From Achromobacter pestifer (GTDB lineage: Bacteria > Pseudomonadota > Gammaproteobacteria > Burkholderiales > Burkholderiaceae_B), in assembly GCF_902859625.1 (NCBI RefSeq), contig NZ_CADIJX010000001.1, forward strand, positions 930,001 through 994,000: a stretch of 64,000 nt of DNA, given 5' to 3'. Positions 1 to 8,407 of the stretch are shown piece by piece. The number at the start of each line of letters is the position of its first letter. Positions within the stretch are counted from its first letter, which is position 1. The notes beneath the pieces were generated by a model. That model saw only the letters and a program-made list of their open reading frames with translations. It did not search any database and was not told where the DNA came from. The translations under genes and the position numbers were made by a program.

Positions 1-928
1 GGACCCACGCCGCAGACTGCACCCGTTCAATCAGCACCAGCAGGCAGAGTCCCAGCCCCAATGTCAGCAACAGGAACATCAGCGACGGCGGGTACTTGGT
101 GATGTTCAGAAAGCTCATCGTCGTGTGCAGCGCGTCATCCTGCACCGCCCAAGGTTGCGCCTGGCCATAGCCGTTCAGCACGCGCAGCGCCACAAAGCCC
201 ATGATCGCCGCCACCCCGACCGCCCACAGACGTCGTTGGCGCAGGGCCGCGTCCACGCCCTGTCGGAACCACGGCCCCGCCGCATAGCCCAGCGCGATCA
301 CGCCGATCCACGGCAGCAAGGGATAAGACGTGCGCAGGCGCAAGGTATCGCCAAGCTCGATCCAGCCGCGATCGTGCAACACCGCCCAAGGCACGTACAT
401 CGCCTCGCCCACCGCAAAGTGCACGCCGTCCAGCGCGTTGTGGCCGGCCACCAGCAAGGCGCCCACGGCGATCAGCGCCGCGCGCGGCAGCCACAGCAAG
501 GCGGCCAACGCCAGCATGCTCAGGCCGATCACCCAGATCACCTGTAGATACACGACCGACGGCGGAAACTGGAACGTCCACGCAAAGTTCACCACCACCA
601 CTTCCAGCAGCACCAGAAACAAGCCGCGCTTGGCAAGAAACACCGCTGCCGCACCACGGCTGCCGGTACGGGCGCCGTATAGCCATGCGGACAACCCCGT
701 CAGGAACACGAACACGGGCGCGCACAAATGCGCCAGCAAACGCGAAAAGAACAGCGCCGGATCCGTCGCCGAAACGTCCATGGGATCGCTGACCTGATGG
801 TGCAGGAAGAAGGTCTCGCGTACGTGGTCCAGCAACATGATGACGATGACAAGACCGCGCAGCGCATCGATGGAACGCAGCCGCGCGCCGCCGGCGCCGA
901 GAGGGGCAATGGGCAAGGGAGAGGACAT
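1..928 (-). CDS. DUF1624 / heparan-alpha-glucosaminide N-acetyltransferase-like membrane protein (3' end cut by window)
   Basis: The frame is open from an ATG at 928 to the window edge, giving about 309 residues without a stop, so the C-terminus lies outside. It opens with MSSPLPIAPLGAGG followed by RLRSIDALRGLVIVIMLLDH, the hallmark start of this multi-pass acyltransferase-type family (the conserved R-x-x-x-IDxLRGL and a membrane His in LLDH). At least five hydrophobic segments follow, consistent with an inner-membrane protein. The family transfers acyl groups across membranes in characterised members; the substrate here is unknown. The gene is divergent from the TonB receptor at 1146, so operators in the 217-bp gap could act on either gene. 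Family confident, function not. Confidence 0.8.
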   Translation of the reverse strand, partial: MSSPLPIAPLGAGGARLRSIDALRGLVIVIMLLDHVRETFFLHHQVSDPMDVSATDPALFFSRLLAHLCAPVFVFLTGLSAWLYGARTGSRGAAAVFLAKRGLFLVLLEVVVVNFAWTFQFPPSVVYLQVIWVIGLSMLALAALLWLPRAALIAVGALLVAGHNALDGVHFAVGEAMYVPWAVLHDRGWIELGDTLRLRTSYPLLPWIGVIALGYAAGPWFRQGVDAALRQRRLWAVGVAAIMGFVALRVLNGYGQAQPWAVQDDALHTTMSFLNITKYPPSLMFLLLTLGLGLCLLVLIERVQSAAWV

Positions 929-1003
929 GAAGGATCAGTGAGGCTGCCTGGCGACGCAGGGCACCGCGTCAACGAGATAGGGAGATGGAAATGACGCGGA
1001 ATA

Positions 1004-1021
1004 GTAATGTAATAACATTAC
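1004..1021. promoter_or_regulatory. Zur-like zinc repressor operator
   Basis: The sequence GTAATGTAATAACATTAC is a perfect 7-bp inverted repeat around AATA. As I recall it, this 18-mer is identical to the Zur signal described for the Agrobacterium group. It lies in the divergent gap, 124 bp before the TonB receptor start and 75 bp before the membrane acyltransferase start. Binding is inferred; the repeat itself is directly visible. Confidence 0.7.
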
Positions 1022-1106
1022 GTATTCAAGCAATATTCAGCTGATGTTCAGCACCAGAATTGGCCTTGGATCGGCTTAACAAAATCTTGAGACGCGCCTT
1101 TCTAGA

Positions 1107-1125
1107 ATTCGTAACGATTCTCATT
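1107..1125 (-). promoter_or_regulatory. Fur box upstream of TonB receptor
   Basis: Read on the minus strand it is AATGAGAATCGTTACGAAT, matching 15 of 19 positions of the common Fur-box form AATGAGAATCATTATCATT. It ends 20 bp before the receptor ATG at 1146, a position that would block transcription when iron is plentiful. Site assignment is by eye. Confidence 0.65.
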
Positions 1126-1145
1126 GAGGCACTCAATATTTCGTC

Positions 1146-3473
1146 ATGGCGCACCCGACATTCAACGCCCAGGGCCGTTTCGCCCTGAAGACCCTCAGCA
1201 TGGCGCTCAGCGCCGTGGCCAGCAGCCAGGTGCACGCGCAGGCGCGGCCCGCCGACAGCGCCCCCGTGCTGGCCCCGGTCACGGTGCAGGCTGACGCCCC
1301 GCCCTACAAGGCAGAGCGCGTGCAGTCCGGCAAATTCACCGAGCCGTTGCTCAATACGCCGCAGAGCATCACGGTCGTGCCGCGCGCCGTTCTGGAAGAG
1401 CAACAGGCCCAGAGCCTGCAAGATGTGCTGCGCAACGTGCCCGGCATCACGTTCAGCTCGGGCGAAGGCAATCTGGGCTGGGGCGACATGTTCACGATTC
1501 GCGGCTTTTCAGCTGAGCAGAGCATCACGGTGGACGGTATTCGTGATGCCGGCCTGTCCAGCCGCACCGACATCTTCAATCTGGAGGAGGCGGAAGTCTT
1601 CAAGGGCACAGGCTCCATCGAGTCCGGCGTGTCGGCCGTGGGCGGCAGCGTCAATCTGGCCAGCAAAGAGGCTCGCCTGGGTTCCTTCTACAAATTGTCT
1701 GGCGGACTGGGCACGGACCAGTACCGGCGCATCACCGCCGACTTGAATCAGGAGCTGACCGATAGTTCGGCCCTGCGCATCAACCTGATGCGCCACCACA
1801 ATGGGGTGGCCGAGCGCGACGTGACGGAATTCGACCGGCGAGGGATGGCCGCGTCGCTGGCCATGGGTCTGGGCACGCCCACCCGCGTGACCTTGAACTA
1901 TCTGCATCAGGAAGACGACAACATCCCTGACGGCGGCGTGCCCATCCAGCGCGGCACCGGCGGCAAGCGCATGCCGAACGTGGCGCGCAATGCCTGGTAC
2001 GGCGATCCCGACCTCTACACCGAACAAACCCGCACGGACCAAGCCACCCTGAAAGTCGAGCACGACTTCACGCGGGCGGCGCGACTGTCCAATATCAGCC
2101 GCTGGCAGCAAACGGATCGCATCGGCGTGCTGGCCCCCGCGCGCTTCAATGCCACGTCAGGCACGTCCTACGGCTATGTCGGCGTCGGCCCCTTGGTCAA
2201 CAGCGCCGACGGCATCCCGTCATACAGCGGCTATGAGCGGATCACCGATCCGTCGCCCTACGCAAAACTGCGCGGCAATGATTTCGGCACGTCCAAGCGC
2301 TACACCATCCTGGCCAACCAGACCAATCTGAACCTGGACTTCCACACCGGCAGCCTCAAGCATGCCGTCGTGACGGGCGTGGAGTTCTACAAGGAAACCT
2401 ACGGCGACCACGAACGTTCCATCATGGCGCCCTCGACCAACCCGGTCATCGACCTGCGCAACACCGGTGGCGTGGACATGGGCGGCGTCGAAACCGTGAA
2501 GGGCAATTCAGGCAACAAGGCCGAGATCTTCAACACGGGCCTTTACCTGGGCGACACCATGACCTTCAATCCGCAATGGATGCTGCAAGGCGCGCTGCGC
2601 TATGACCGCTACCGTGTGTCGCAGGTAACGGGCGCAAGCACGCAGCACGTGACGGACGGCGCCTGGAGCGGCCGCGTCGGATTGACGTACAAACCGGTGG
2701 ACTACGGCAGCCTCTACGTGTCCTACAGCCAGGCTGCCCAACCCTCGGCGTTGGGCGCATCCACCAACAACAACATCTATGGCGCAACCGGTTCCGACAC
2801 CTACAAGCCGGCCGTGTCCAAGACCTGGGAACTGGGCTCCAAGTGGGATCTGGCGGGCGGCGACCTGTCTCTGACCGGTGCCCTCTTCCGCACCGAACTG
2901 TCTGACTCCTGGGAATACGGAGACGACGCCACCGACGTGGTGCGCGCCCTGCCCGCCAAGCGCGTGGATGGCATTGAACTGGGCCTGTCGGGCAACATCA
3001 CCCCGCGCTGGTCCGCGTTTGCCGGCGTCAGCGCCATGAAGAGCCGCATCACCAAGGGCGCCAACGAAGGGGAAGAAGCCAAGAACGTCCCCAAGCTGAC
3101 GCTCAATCTGTGGACCACCTATGCGGCCACCGAAGACCTGTCGCTGAGCTATGGCGTGCAATATGTGGGCAAGCGGCGCTACACCGACAACAAATACGTG
3201 GGCGGCAAGAACAACAACAGCGCCACGGTATCCGGGCCGTCCGGCACCCACCCGATCTGGGTGCGTGACGATGAAAAGGCGCCATCCTATTGGCTGCACT
3301 CGGCCGCGGTGCGATACCGCGTCGACAAGAACGTGACGCTAGGCATGAATGTCCAGAACCTGTTCAACACGTTCTACTACAGCCGCGTGGGGGCCTCATT
3401 GGACGGCTTCCAGCTATACGGCGTGCCGGGCGCAGGCCGTACGGTGACCTTCACCGCGGACCTGTCGTTCTAG
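1146..3473 (+). CDS. TonB-dependent siderophore receptor
   Basis: This 775-residue outer-membrane receptor begins with a signal peptide (cleavage probably near VHAQA, residues 29-33). The plug domain follows (LLNTPQSITVVPRAVLEEQ, then IRGFSAEQSITVDGIRD), and then a long beta-barrel ending in a C-terminal Phe (FTADLSF), as expected for barrel insertion. The plug motifs are those of the catecholate-type Fiu/BfrA branch, so a ferric-catechol or related metallophore is the likely ligand. No FecA-like N-terminal signalling extension is visible. Fur-like and Zur-like operators lie upstream. It is separated from the matching ABC importer by a two-component system on the other strand. No strong ribosome site precedes the ATG. 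Confidence 0.9.
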   Translation: MAHPTFNAQGRFALKTLSMALSAVASSQVHAQARPADSAPVLAPVTVQADAPPYKAERVQSGKFTEPLLNTPQSITVVPRAVLEEQQAQSLQDVLRNVPGITFSSGEGNLGWGDMFTIRGFSAEQSITVDGIRDAGLSSRTDIFNLEEAEVFKGTGSIESGVSAVGGSVNLASKEARLGSFYKLSGGLGTDQYRRITADLNQELTDSSALRINLMRHHNGVAERDVTEFDRRGMAASLAMGLGTPTRVTLNYLHQEDDNIPDGGVPIQRGTGGKRMPNVARNAWYGDPDLYTEQTRTDQATLKVEHDFTRAARLSNISRWQQTDRIGVLAPARFNATSGTSYGYVGVGPLVNSADGIPSYSGYERITDPSPYAKLRGNDFGTSKRYTILANQTNLNLDFHTGSLKHAVVTGVEFYKETYGDHERSIMAPSTNPVIDLRNTGGVDMGGVETVKGNSGNKAEIFNTGLYLGDTMTFNPQWMLQGALRYDRYRVSQVTGASTQHVTDGAWSGRVGLTYKPVDYGSLYVSYSQAAQPSALGASTNNNIYGATGSDTYKPAVSKTWELGSKWDLAGGDLSLTGALFRTELSDSWEYGDDATDVVRALPAKRVDGIELGLSGNITPRWSAFAGVSAMKSRITKGANEGEEAKNVPKLTLNLWTTYAATEDLSLSYGVQYVGKRRYTDNKYVGGKNNNSATVSGPSGTHPIWVRDDEKAPSYWLHSAAVRYRVDKNVTLGMNVQNLFNTFYYSRVGASLDGFQLYGVPGAGRTVTFTADLSF

Positions 3474-3483
3474 AACGGTCGTG

Positions 3484-4788
3484 CTACGCCGTGGCAGCCG
3501 CAGCCAGATCCACCCGGAACACGCTGCCCTGCCCCGGCGCCGACTGCAATGACACGCGCCACCCCTGGTGCGCGCAAATACGCTGCACCAACGACAAGCC
3601 CAGACCCAGGTTGCCGGCATCGGCCTGCTCGCCCCGCACAAAGGGGCTGAAGATGGCTTCCTGCCGTTCGACGGGAATGCCCGGGCCGTTGTCCGCCACC
3701 TGCATGAAGTCCGCCCCGGCCGTGATGACGACTTGCGCCTCTGGACCGGCGTACTGAAGCGAGTTGCGGATCAGATTGGATAGCACGGCGCGCAGCAAGG
3801 GCGCGGGAAACAGCAAGGCCGGCGTCTCCGACGGCGCAACCTCCAGGCTCAGCCGCATGTCGCGCCGCTGGGCCACGGCCGTCCAGGCCGTCAATTGGCC
3901 GCGCGCCGTGGTCAGCGCGCTTTCACGCGCGAACAGGTCGGCCGCGTCGCTGCCGCGCGCCAGCATCAGATAGGTGTCCAGCCGTTCGCCCATATCGGCG
4001 GCGGCAGCTTCAATGCGCGCCAGCCGCGCCAGACTGTCAGCAGTCAGCGTGGGATGTTCTGCCTGCTCCTCGCGCAGCAGTTCGCAGGAACTGGAGATCA
4101 CCATCAAAGGCGTGCGCAGCTCGTGTCCGACGTCCGCCGTGAAAAGCTGTTCGCGCCGCAGCGCCTGCTCCAGCTGGTTGTAGGTGGCATCGAACGCCGC
4201 CGCCAATTGCCCGATTTCATCCGGCGGATAATCTTCGGCCAGCCGCGTTTGCGGCGGCTGTGCGCCTCGCGCATTGACTTGCGCCGCCAGCCGGGACAAC
4301 GGCCGCAACAGCCGCCGCGTGGCCAGAATGCCCAGAATGAACGCCAACGCCAGGCTGCCCGCCAGCCCGCTGACGGCGGTCCAGTGCGATGCCACCTGGC
4401 TTTGCTCGTAGTCCGTGTAGTCGCGCAGCAGCATGTAGCGCTGGCCATTCAGGTCGTCGACCATCACATGCCAGACACGCCCGTCGCGTTCCAGCTTGTG
4501 GAACCCGGGCGCCAGCCGCCTCAACCAGTCGGGGAAAGCGTCGCTGCCAGGATCGCCATGGAAAAATCGATTGGGACGCCCAGGGTCAATGCCCGCCAGG
4601 AAGTCACCCCGCACACGCTCCACCGCCATGCCCATGTCGATGCGTTGCAGATGGGCCTCCAGCTTGCCCACGCTCCAGACCGACAACCACGACAGCAGGC
4701 CGGCCACCAACAACGCCATCGCCACATAGGTCAGCAGCAGATGACGCGCCAGTCCGCGCCGGGCTGTCCGCCCACCGCGCCTAGGCAT
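3484..4788 (-). CDS. Sensor histidine kinase of OmpR-type two-component system
   Basis: The 434-residue kinase has two membrane segments (about residues 16-40 and 137-157) enclosing a periplasmic loop of about 95 residues. A HAMP linker follows, then a HisKA box with H222 in GHELRTPLMV, and a HATPase domain (N box SNLIRNSLQY, G box DNGPGIP, GLGLSLV). The ATG at 4788 overlaps the end of the response-regulator gene by 8 bp, so the two are co-translated. A longer reading would run back through the regulator gene and is rejected. The gene sits tail-to-tail with the TonB receptor (10 bp apart), which suggests a role in metal or siderophore sensing. That role is inference from context only. Confidence 0.88.
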   Translation of the reverse strand: MPRRGGRTARRGLARHLLLTYVAMALLVAGLLSWLSVWSVGKLEAHLQRIDMGMAVERVRGDFLAGIDPGRPNRFFHGDPGSDAFPDWLRRLAPGFHKLERDGRVWHVMVDDLNGQRYMLLRDYTDYEQSQVASHWTAVSGLAGSLALAFILGILATRRLLRPLSRLAAQVNARGAQPPQTRLAEDYPPDEIGQLAAAFDATYNQLEQALRREQLFTADVGHELRTPLMVISSSCELLREEQAEHPTLTADSLARLARIEAAAADMGERLDTYLMLARGSDAADLFARESALTTARGQLTAWTAVAQRRDMRLSLEVAPSETPALLFPAPLLRAVLSNLIRNSLQYAGPEAQVVITAGADFMQVADNGPGIPVERQEAIFSPFVRGEQADAGNLGLGLSLVQRICAHQGWRVSLQSAPGQGSVFRVDLAAAATA

Positions 4789-5464
4789 CCGCCGCCACCC
4801 GCAGTTGATAGCCAATGCCATGCACCGTATGCAGCAGCGGCGTGCCATAGGGCTTGTCGACCACCTGCCGGATCTGATGGATGTGCGTACGCAGGCTGTC
4901 GCTGTCGGGCGGCGAATCGCGCCACAAGGCTTCTTCCAGCCGGGCACGATGCACCACCGCCGGGCTGGCGCGCATCAGCAAGGTCAGCAATTGCAGCGGC
5001 GATGGGGGCAAGCGCAACGGCTGCCCCGCCCGCGCCAGCTCCAGCGTGCCGGTATCCAGCGTCAGGTCTCCCACGCGCAGTACTCGAGCCACGCCCGCGC
5101 CGCTGGCGCGATGCAGCAGCGCCTTGACCCGTGCTGCGAGCTCGGCCAGCGCAAAAGGCTTGACCAGGTAATCGTCGGCGCCCGCATCGAAACCGGTCAG
5201 CCGGTTATCCAGGGTGTCGCGCGCCGTCACCATGATCACCGGCGTGCCGCACCCCGCCTCGGTGCGCAGCCGGCGGCAAAGCTCGTAGCCGTCCAGGCGG
5301 GGCAGCATCAAGTCCAGCACGATCAGATCAAAATCGCCCGACGCGGCCATCGCATAGCCACGCTGTCCATCTTCCGCGCAGTCCACGATATAGCCGCGGC
5401 GGGTCAGGTGATGCGTGATGTTGGCCAGGATGTCAGGATCGTCTTCGATGACTAGAACGCGCAT
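4781..5464 (-). CDS. OmpR/PhoB-family response regulator
   Basis: The 227-residue protein starts at MRVLVIEDDPD. It has a receiver domain with the acidic pair E7/D8-D9, phospho-acceptor D51 in LIVLDLMLPRLDG, and the conserved Lys in YLVKPF. A winged-helix DNA-binding domain follows (from about residue 130, with RLEEALWRD and SDSLRTHIHQIRQVVD). It is first in a two-gene operon with the kinase. The start at 5464 is chosen because the receiver fold begins exactly there; 47 upstream in-frame residues are unlike any receiver domain. A Fur-like box overlaps its promoter region at 5479-5497. Confidence 0.9.
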   Translation of the reverse strand: MRVLVIEDDPDILANITHHLTRRGYIVDCAEDGQRGYAMAASGDFDLIVLDLMLPRLDGYELCRRLRTEAGCGTPVIMVTARDTLDNRLTGFDAGADDYLVKPFALAELAARVKALLHRASGAGVARVLRVGDLTLDTGTLELARAGQPLRLPPSPLQLLTLLMRASPAVVHRARLEEALWRDSPPDSDSLRTHIHQIRQVVDKPYGTPLLHTVHGIGYQLRVAADA

Positions 5465-5478
5465 GGAACCCAGTAGGG

Positions 5479-5497
5479 AATGGAAATCAGTCTCATA
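5479..5497 (-). promoter_or_regulatory. Fur-like box in front of the response regulator
   Basis: The minus-strand sequence TATGAGACTGATTTCCATT matches about 14 of 19 positions of the AATGAGAATCATTATCATT form. It lies 15 bp upstream of the response-regulator ATG in the gap shared with the importer operon. This is a visual match only. Confidence 0.45.
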
Positions 5498-5613
5498 TTG
5501 TATGTGCCCCGCCGCCATGCTGCCTCCGGTCACGCCCCTGCTTGCGGCGCGGCCGCCACAGCGGCGATACGTCTTAACGCTTTCTTGAGACGGCTTGGCG
5601 GACACTGCCTGTC

Positions 5614-5632
5614 GATAAGAATGGTTCGCGTT
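5614..5632 (+). promoter_or_regulatory. Weak Fur-like box before the metal importer operon
   Basis: GATAAGAATGGTTCGCGTT matches about 12 of 19 Fur-box positions and lies 42 bp upstream of the binding-protein ATG. It is weaker than the two other candidates, but its position in front of an iron-type importer makes it worth recording. Confidence 0.3.
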
Positions 5633-5673
5633 AACCGCAAGCCCGCGGACAACGGCGCAACCCAGGATTTCCG

Positions 5674-6825
5674 ATGCGAGCGATCCCCCTACTCCGTGCG
5701 GCTGCCGCTGCCACCGCCCTGCTTTGCGCGTTGCCCAGCGCCCAAGCCCGTCAAGTCACCGATCTGGCCGGGCGGGTCGTCACCGTGCCTGACCACCCCA
5801 AACGCATCCTGCTGGGTGAAGGCCGCTTCGTCTTCGCGATGGCACTGCTGGACCAGAAGGCCCCGATCGCCCGCGTGGTCGGCTGGCAGGGCGAACTGAA
5901 GCAGCAAGACCCTTATTCATGGGCTCAACTGGTCAAGCGCTATCCCCAGGCAGCCAACGTGCCGCTGATCGGCAAGACCTCGGAAGCCAGCGTCAGCCCT
6001 GAAAAAATCGTGTCGCTACAGCCGGACGTCGCGGTGTTCAGCCTGAGCGGCCACGGCCCTGGGCGCAACAATCCCATGATCTCTGCCCTGCAAGACGCCG
6101 GCATTCCCATCGTGTTCATCGACTTTCGCCAGCATCCGGTACAGAACACCGTGCCCAGCATGCGGATACTGGGCCAGGCGCTGGACCGCGAGAAACAGGC
6201 CGAGGCCTATATCTCGTTCTATGAAGACCACCTGGCCCGCGTGCGCCAGATTGTCCAACCGGTGCCGCAGGCGCAGCGCCCGCGCGTATTCGTCGAAATG
6301 CTGGCGGGCGTGTGGCCGGCGTGCTGCCACACCACCGGCAATGGCAGCTTCGGCGATCTGCTGGAGACGGCGGGCGGCGTCAATGTGGCCGCGCCCGTGC
6401 TGCCTGGCGCCATCGGGGACGTCAGCCTGGAATTCCTGCTGGATGCCAAGCCCGACGTCTACATCGCCACCGGCAGCCGCTCCGAACCCGGCCGCCCCGG
6501 CCTGCTGGCCGGCCCCGGCGCCGCACCCGACGTGTCGGCAGACAGCCTGTCCACCCTGATCGCGCGCGACGGCATACGCGATCTGGACGCCGTCAGGCAG
6601 CACCGCGCCTACGGCATCTGGCACGCCTTCTATAACTCGCCCTACAACGTGGCCGCCATCGAAGCCATGGCCCAATGGTTCTACCCGGAACGGGCCGCCG
6701 CGCTCGATCCTCAAGGCACCCTGGACACGCTATACCGCCAGTTCCTGGACGTGGACAGCGCCGGCACGTACTGGACTGCGCCTGCTGACCGCGCATCTGC
6801 TGGCCACGCCGCCGCCAAACCATGA
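5674..6825 (+). CDS. FecB/BtuF-type periplasmic metal-siderophore binding protein
   Basis: The 383-residue precursor has a signal peptide (MRAIPLLRAAAAATALLCAL, cut near AQA). The mature part opens with VTDLAGRVVTVPDHPKRILL, the standard beginning of the cluster A-II helical-backbone binding proteins for siderophores, haem and B12. Family motifs HTTGNGSFGDLLE and HAFYNSPYNVAAIEAMAQW are present. An adjacent cysteine pair (PACCHT, about residue 212) is unusual. It is the first gene of an operon, with the permease ATG 6 bp after its stop. Together with the TonB receptor it should deliver a chelated metal to the permease. Confidence 0.88.
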   Translation: MRAIPLLRAAAAATALLCALPSAQARQVTDLAGRVVTVPDHPKRILLGEGRFVFAMALLDQKAPIARVVGWQGELKQQDPYSWAQLVKRYPQAANVPLIGKTSEASVSPEKIVSLQPDVAVFSLSGHGPGRNNPMISALQDAGIPIVFIDFRQHPVQNTVPSMRILGQALDREKQAEAYISFYEDHLARVRQIVQPVPQAQRPRVFVEMLAGVWPACCHTTGNGSFGDLLETAGGVNVAAPVLPGAIGDVSLEFLLDAKPDVYIATGSRSEPGRPGLLAGPGAAPDVSADSLSTLIARDGIRDLDAVRQHRAYGIWHAFYNSPYNVAAIEAMAQWFYPERAAALDPQGTLDTLYRQFLDVDSAGTYWTAPADRASAGHAAAKP

Positions 6826-6831
6826 TCCGCC

Positions 6832-7914
6832 ATGCTTAGCTTCAACACGGCGGCCGCGCCCGCCATCACTGCCGGCCCGGACGAGGCCATCGCTATCTAT
6901 CGGCGCACCGTCCGCAAACGCCTGCTGCTTGCCCTGGCGCTGACGCTGGCCATCGTGGCCAGCCTGCTGGCCGATATCGCCAGCGGCCCGGCCTCGCTGT
7001 CATTGAACGACTTGCTGCAAACCCTGCTGCATCCGGATGCGGCCAGCACCGGCACGCGCGTCATCGTGTGGCAGTTCCGGCTGCCTTACGCCTTGATGGC
7101 TTTGCTGGTTGGCGTCGCGCTAGGGCTGGGCGGCGCTGAAATGCAGACGATGCTGGATAACCCGCTGGCCAGTCCGTACACGCTGGGCGTCTCGGCCGCC
7201 GCCGCTTTTGGCGCGTCGCTGGCGATCACGCTGGACTGGCACCTGCCCGCGCTGCCCCCTGGAATGGTGGTGTCGATCTCGGCCTTTGCCTGCACGCTGA
7301 TATCCGTGCTGATCCTGGAGCGCGTGGCGCGCTGGCGCGGCGGCTCGACGCTGGGCGTGGTGCTGTTCGGCATCGCGCTGGTGTATTCCTTTCAGGCGCT
7401 GGTGATGCTGCTGCAATTCGTGGCCAGCGAAGAAGCCCTGCAAGGCATCGTGTTCTGGACCATGGGCAGCCTGGCGCGCGCCAACTGGATCACCGTGGCA
7501 GTCATGGCCGCCGCGGTTGCGCTGGTGATGCCCTTTTCAATGCGTGACGCCTGGAAGCTCACCGCCGTGCGGCTGGGCGAAGAGCGCGCCGCCAGCTTCG
7601 GCATCGATGTCCGCCGCTTGCGGCTGGTCAGCCTGCTGCGTGTCAGCGCGCTGGCCGCGCTGGCCGTGTCATTCGTGGGCACCATCGGTTTCGTGGGACT
7701 GGTCGCCCCGCATATCGCCCGGCTGCTGCTGGGCGAAGACCATCGCTATTACCTGCCGGGCAGCGCCTTGGCGGGCGCCTTGATCCTGTCGCTGGCCTCG
7801 GTGGCATCCAAGACCGTGTTGCCGGGCGCGTTGATCCCCGTCGGCATCGTGACCTCGCTGGTCGGCATTCCCTTTTTCCTCACCATCGTCGTGCGCGCGC
7901 TCAAGCGCGCCTGA
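6832..7914 (+). CDS. FecCD-family ABC transporter permease
   Basis: The 360-residue inner-membrane protein has about nine to ten hydrophobic segments and the FecCD signature regions: LGLGGAEMQTMLDNPLASPY near residue 100, and SFVGTIGFVGLVAPHIARLL near residue 285, the loop that contacts the ATPase. It belongs to the type II importer family for siderophores, haem and cobalamin. An N-terminal cytosolic stretch of about 35 residues precedes the first membrane helix. Only one permease gene is present, which implies a homodimer as in BtuC. Confidence 0.92.
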   Translation: MLSFNTAAAPAITAGPDEAIAIYRRTVRKRLLLALALTLAIVASLLADIASGPASLSLNDLLQTLLHPDAASTGTRVIVWQFRLPYALMALLVGVALGLGGAEMQTMLDNPLASPYTLGVSAAAAFGASLAITLDWHLPALPPGMVVSISAFACTLISVLILERVARWRGGSTLGVVLFGIALVYSFQALVMLLQFVASEEALQGIVFWTMGSLARANWITVAVMAAAVALVMPFSMRDAWKLTAVRLGEERAASFGIDVRRLRLVSLLRVSALAALAVSFVGTIGFVGLVAPHIARLLLGEDHRYYLPGSALAGALILSLASVASKTVLPGALIPVGIVTSLVGIPFFLTIVVRALKRA

Positions 7915-7946
7915 CGCTCACACATTCAAGAATGGAGGCTTTCCCA

Positions 7947-8405
7947 ATGCAATCCCGCCTGACCCTGACGCTGGCCGCCTTGTTGATGGCCGGCGCCGCC
8001 CATGCCGCGCCCAACGCCAATTGCGCCATCGACGTCGAAGGCCGTCCCGGCAAACAGTTCGGTCCCGACCATATCGTCGTGCCGTCCACGTGCAAGGAAT
8101 TCTCGGTGCGCCTGATCCACACGGGCAAGAACAGCAAGGAAAAGGCAGGCCACAATTGGGTGTTGACCAAGACCGAGGACATTGATGCCGTGATGGTCGA
8201 CGGCATCAAGGCGGGCGCGGAACACGAGTTCCTGGCCCCGGGCGACGCGCGCATCCTGGCCAAGACGCCCATGCTGGGCGGCGGCGAGACGGCCATCGTG
8301 ACGTTCCCGGTCAGCCGCCTGCGCGCCGGCCAGTCCTACACCTTCTACTGCTCGTTCCCCGCGCACGCGCAACACATGCGCGGCACGCTGGCGCTGCAAC
8401 CCTGA
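7947..8405 (+). CDS. azu: Azurin-type periplasmic cupredoxin
   Basis: The 152-residue precursor has a clear signal peptide (cut after AHA, residue 20). The mature protein is azurin-like along its whole length. The type-1 copper ligands are all there: H69 (AGHNWVL), C135, H140 and M144 in YCSFPAHAQHM, with the neighbouring Gly of the axial site. The structural disulfide pair is C26 and C49, with the classical 23-residue spacing. The start at 7947 is preferred over an in-frame ATG at 7932 because GGAGG at 7934-7938 then lies at normal distance. The gene sits between the permease and ATPase genes of a metal importer, 2 bp before the latter. Azurins are normally electron carriers, so here a link to copper handling or metal reduction during uptake is inferred. 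Confidence 0.93.
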   Translation: MQSRLTLTLAALLMAGAAHAAPNANCAIDVEGRPGKQFGPDHIVVPSTCKEFSVRLIHTGKNSKEKAGHNWVLTKTEDIDAVMVDGIKAGAEHEFLAPGDARILAKTPMLGGGETAIVTFPVSRLRAGQSYTFYCSFPAHAQHMRGTLALQP

Positions 8406-8407
8406 CG

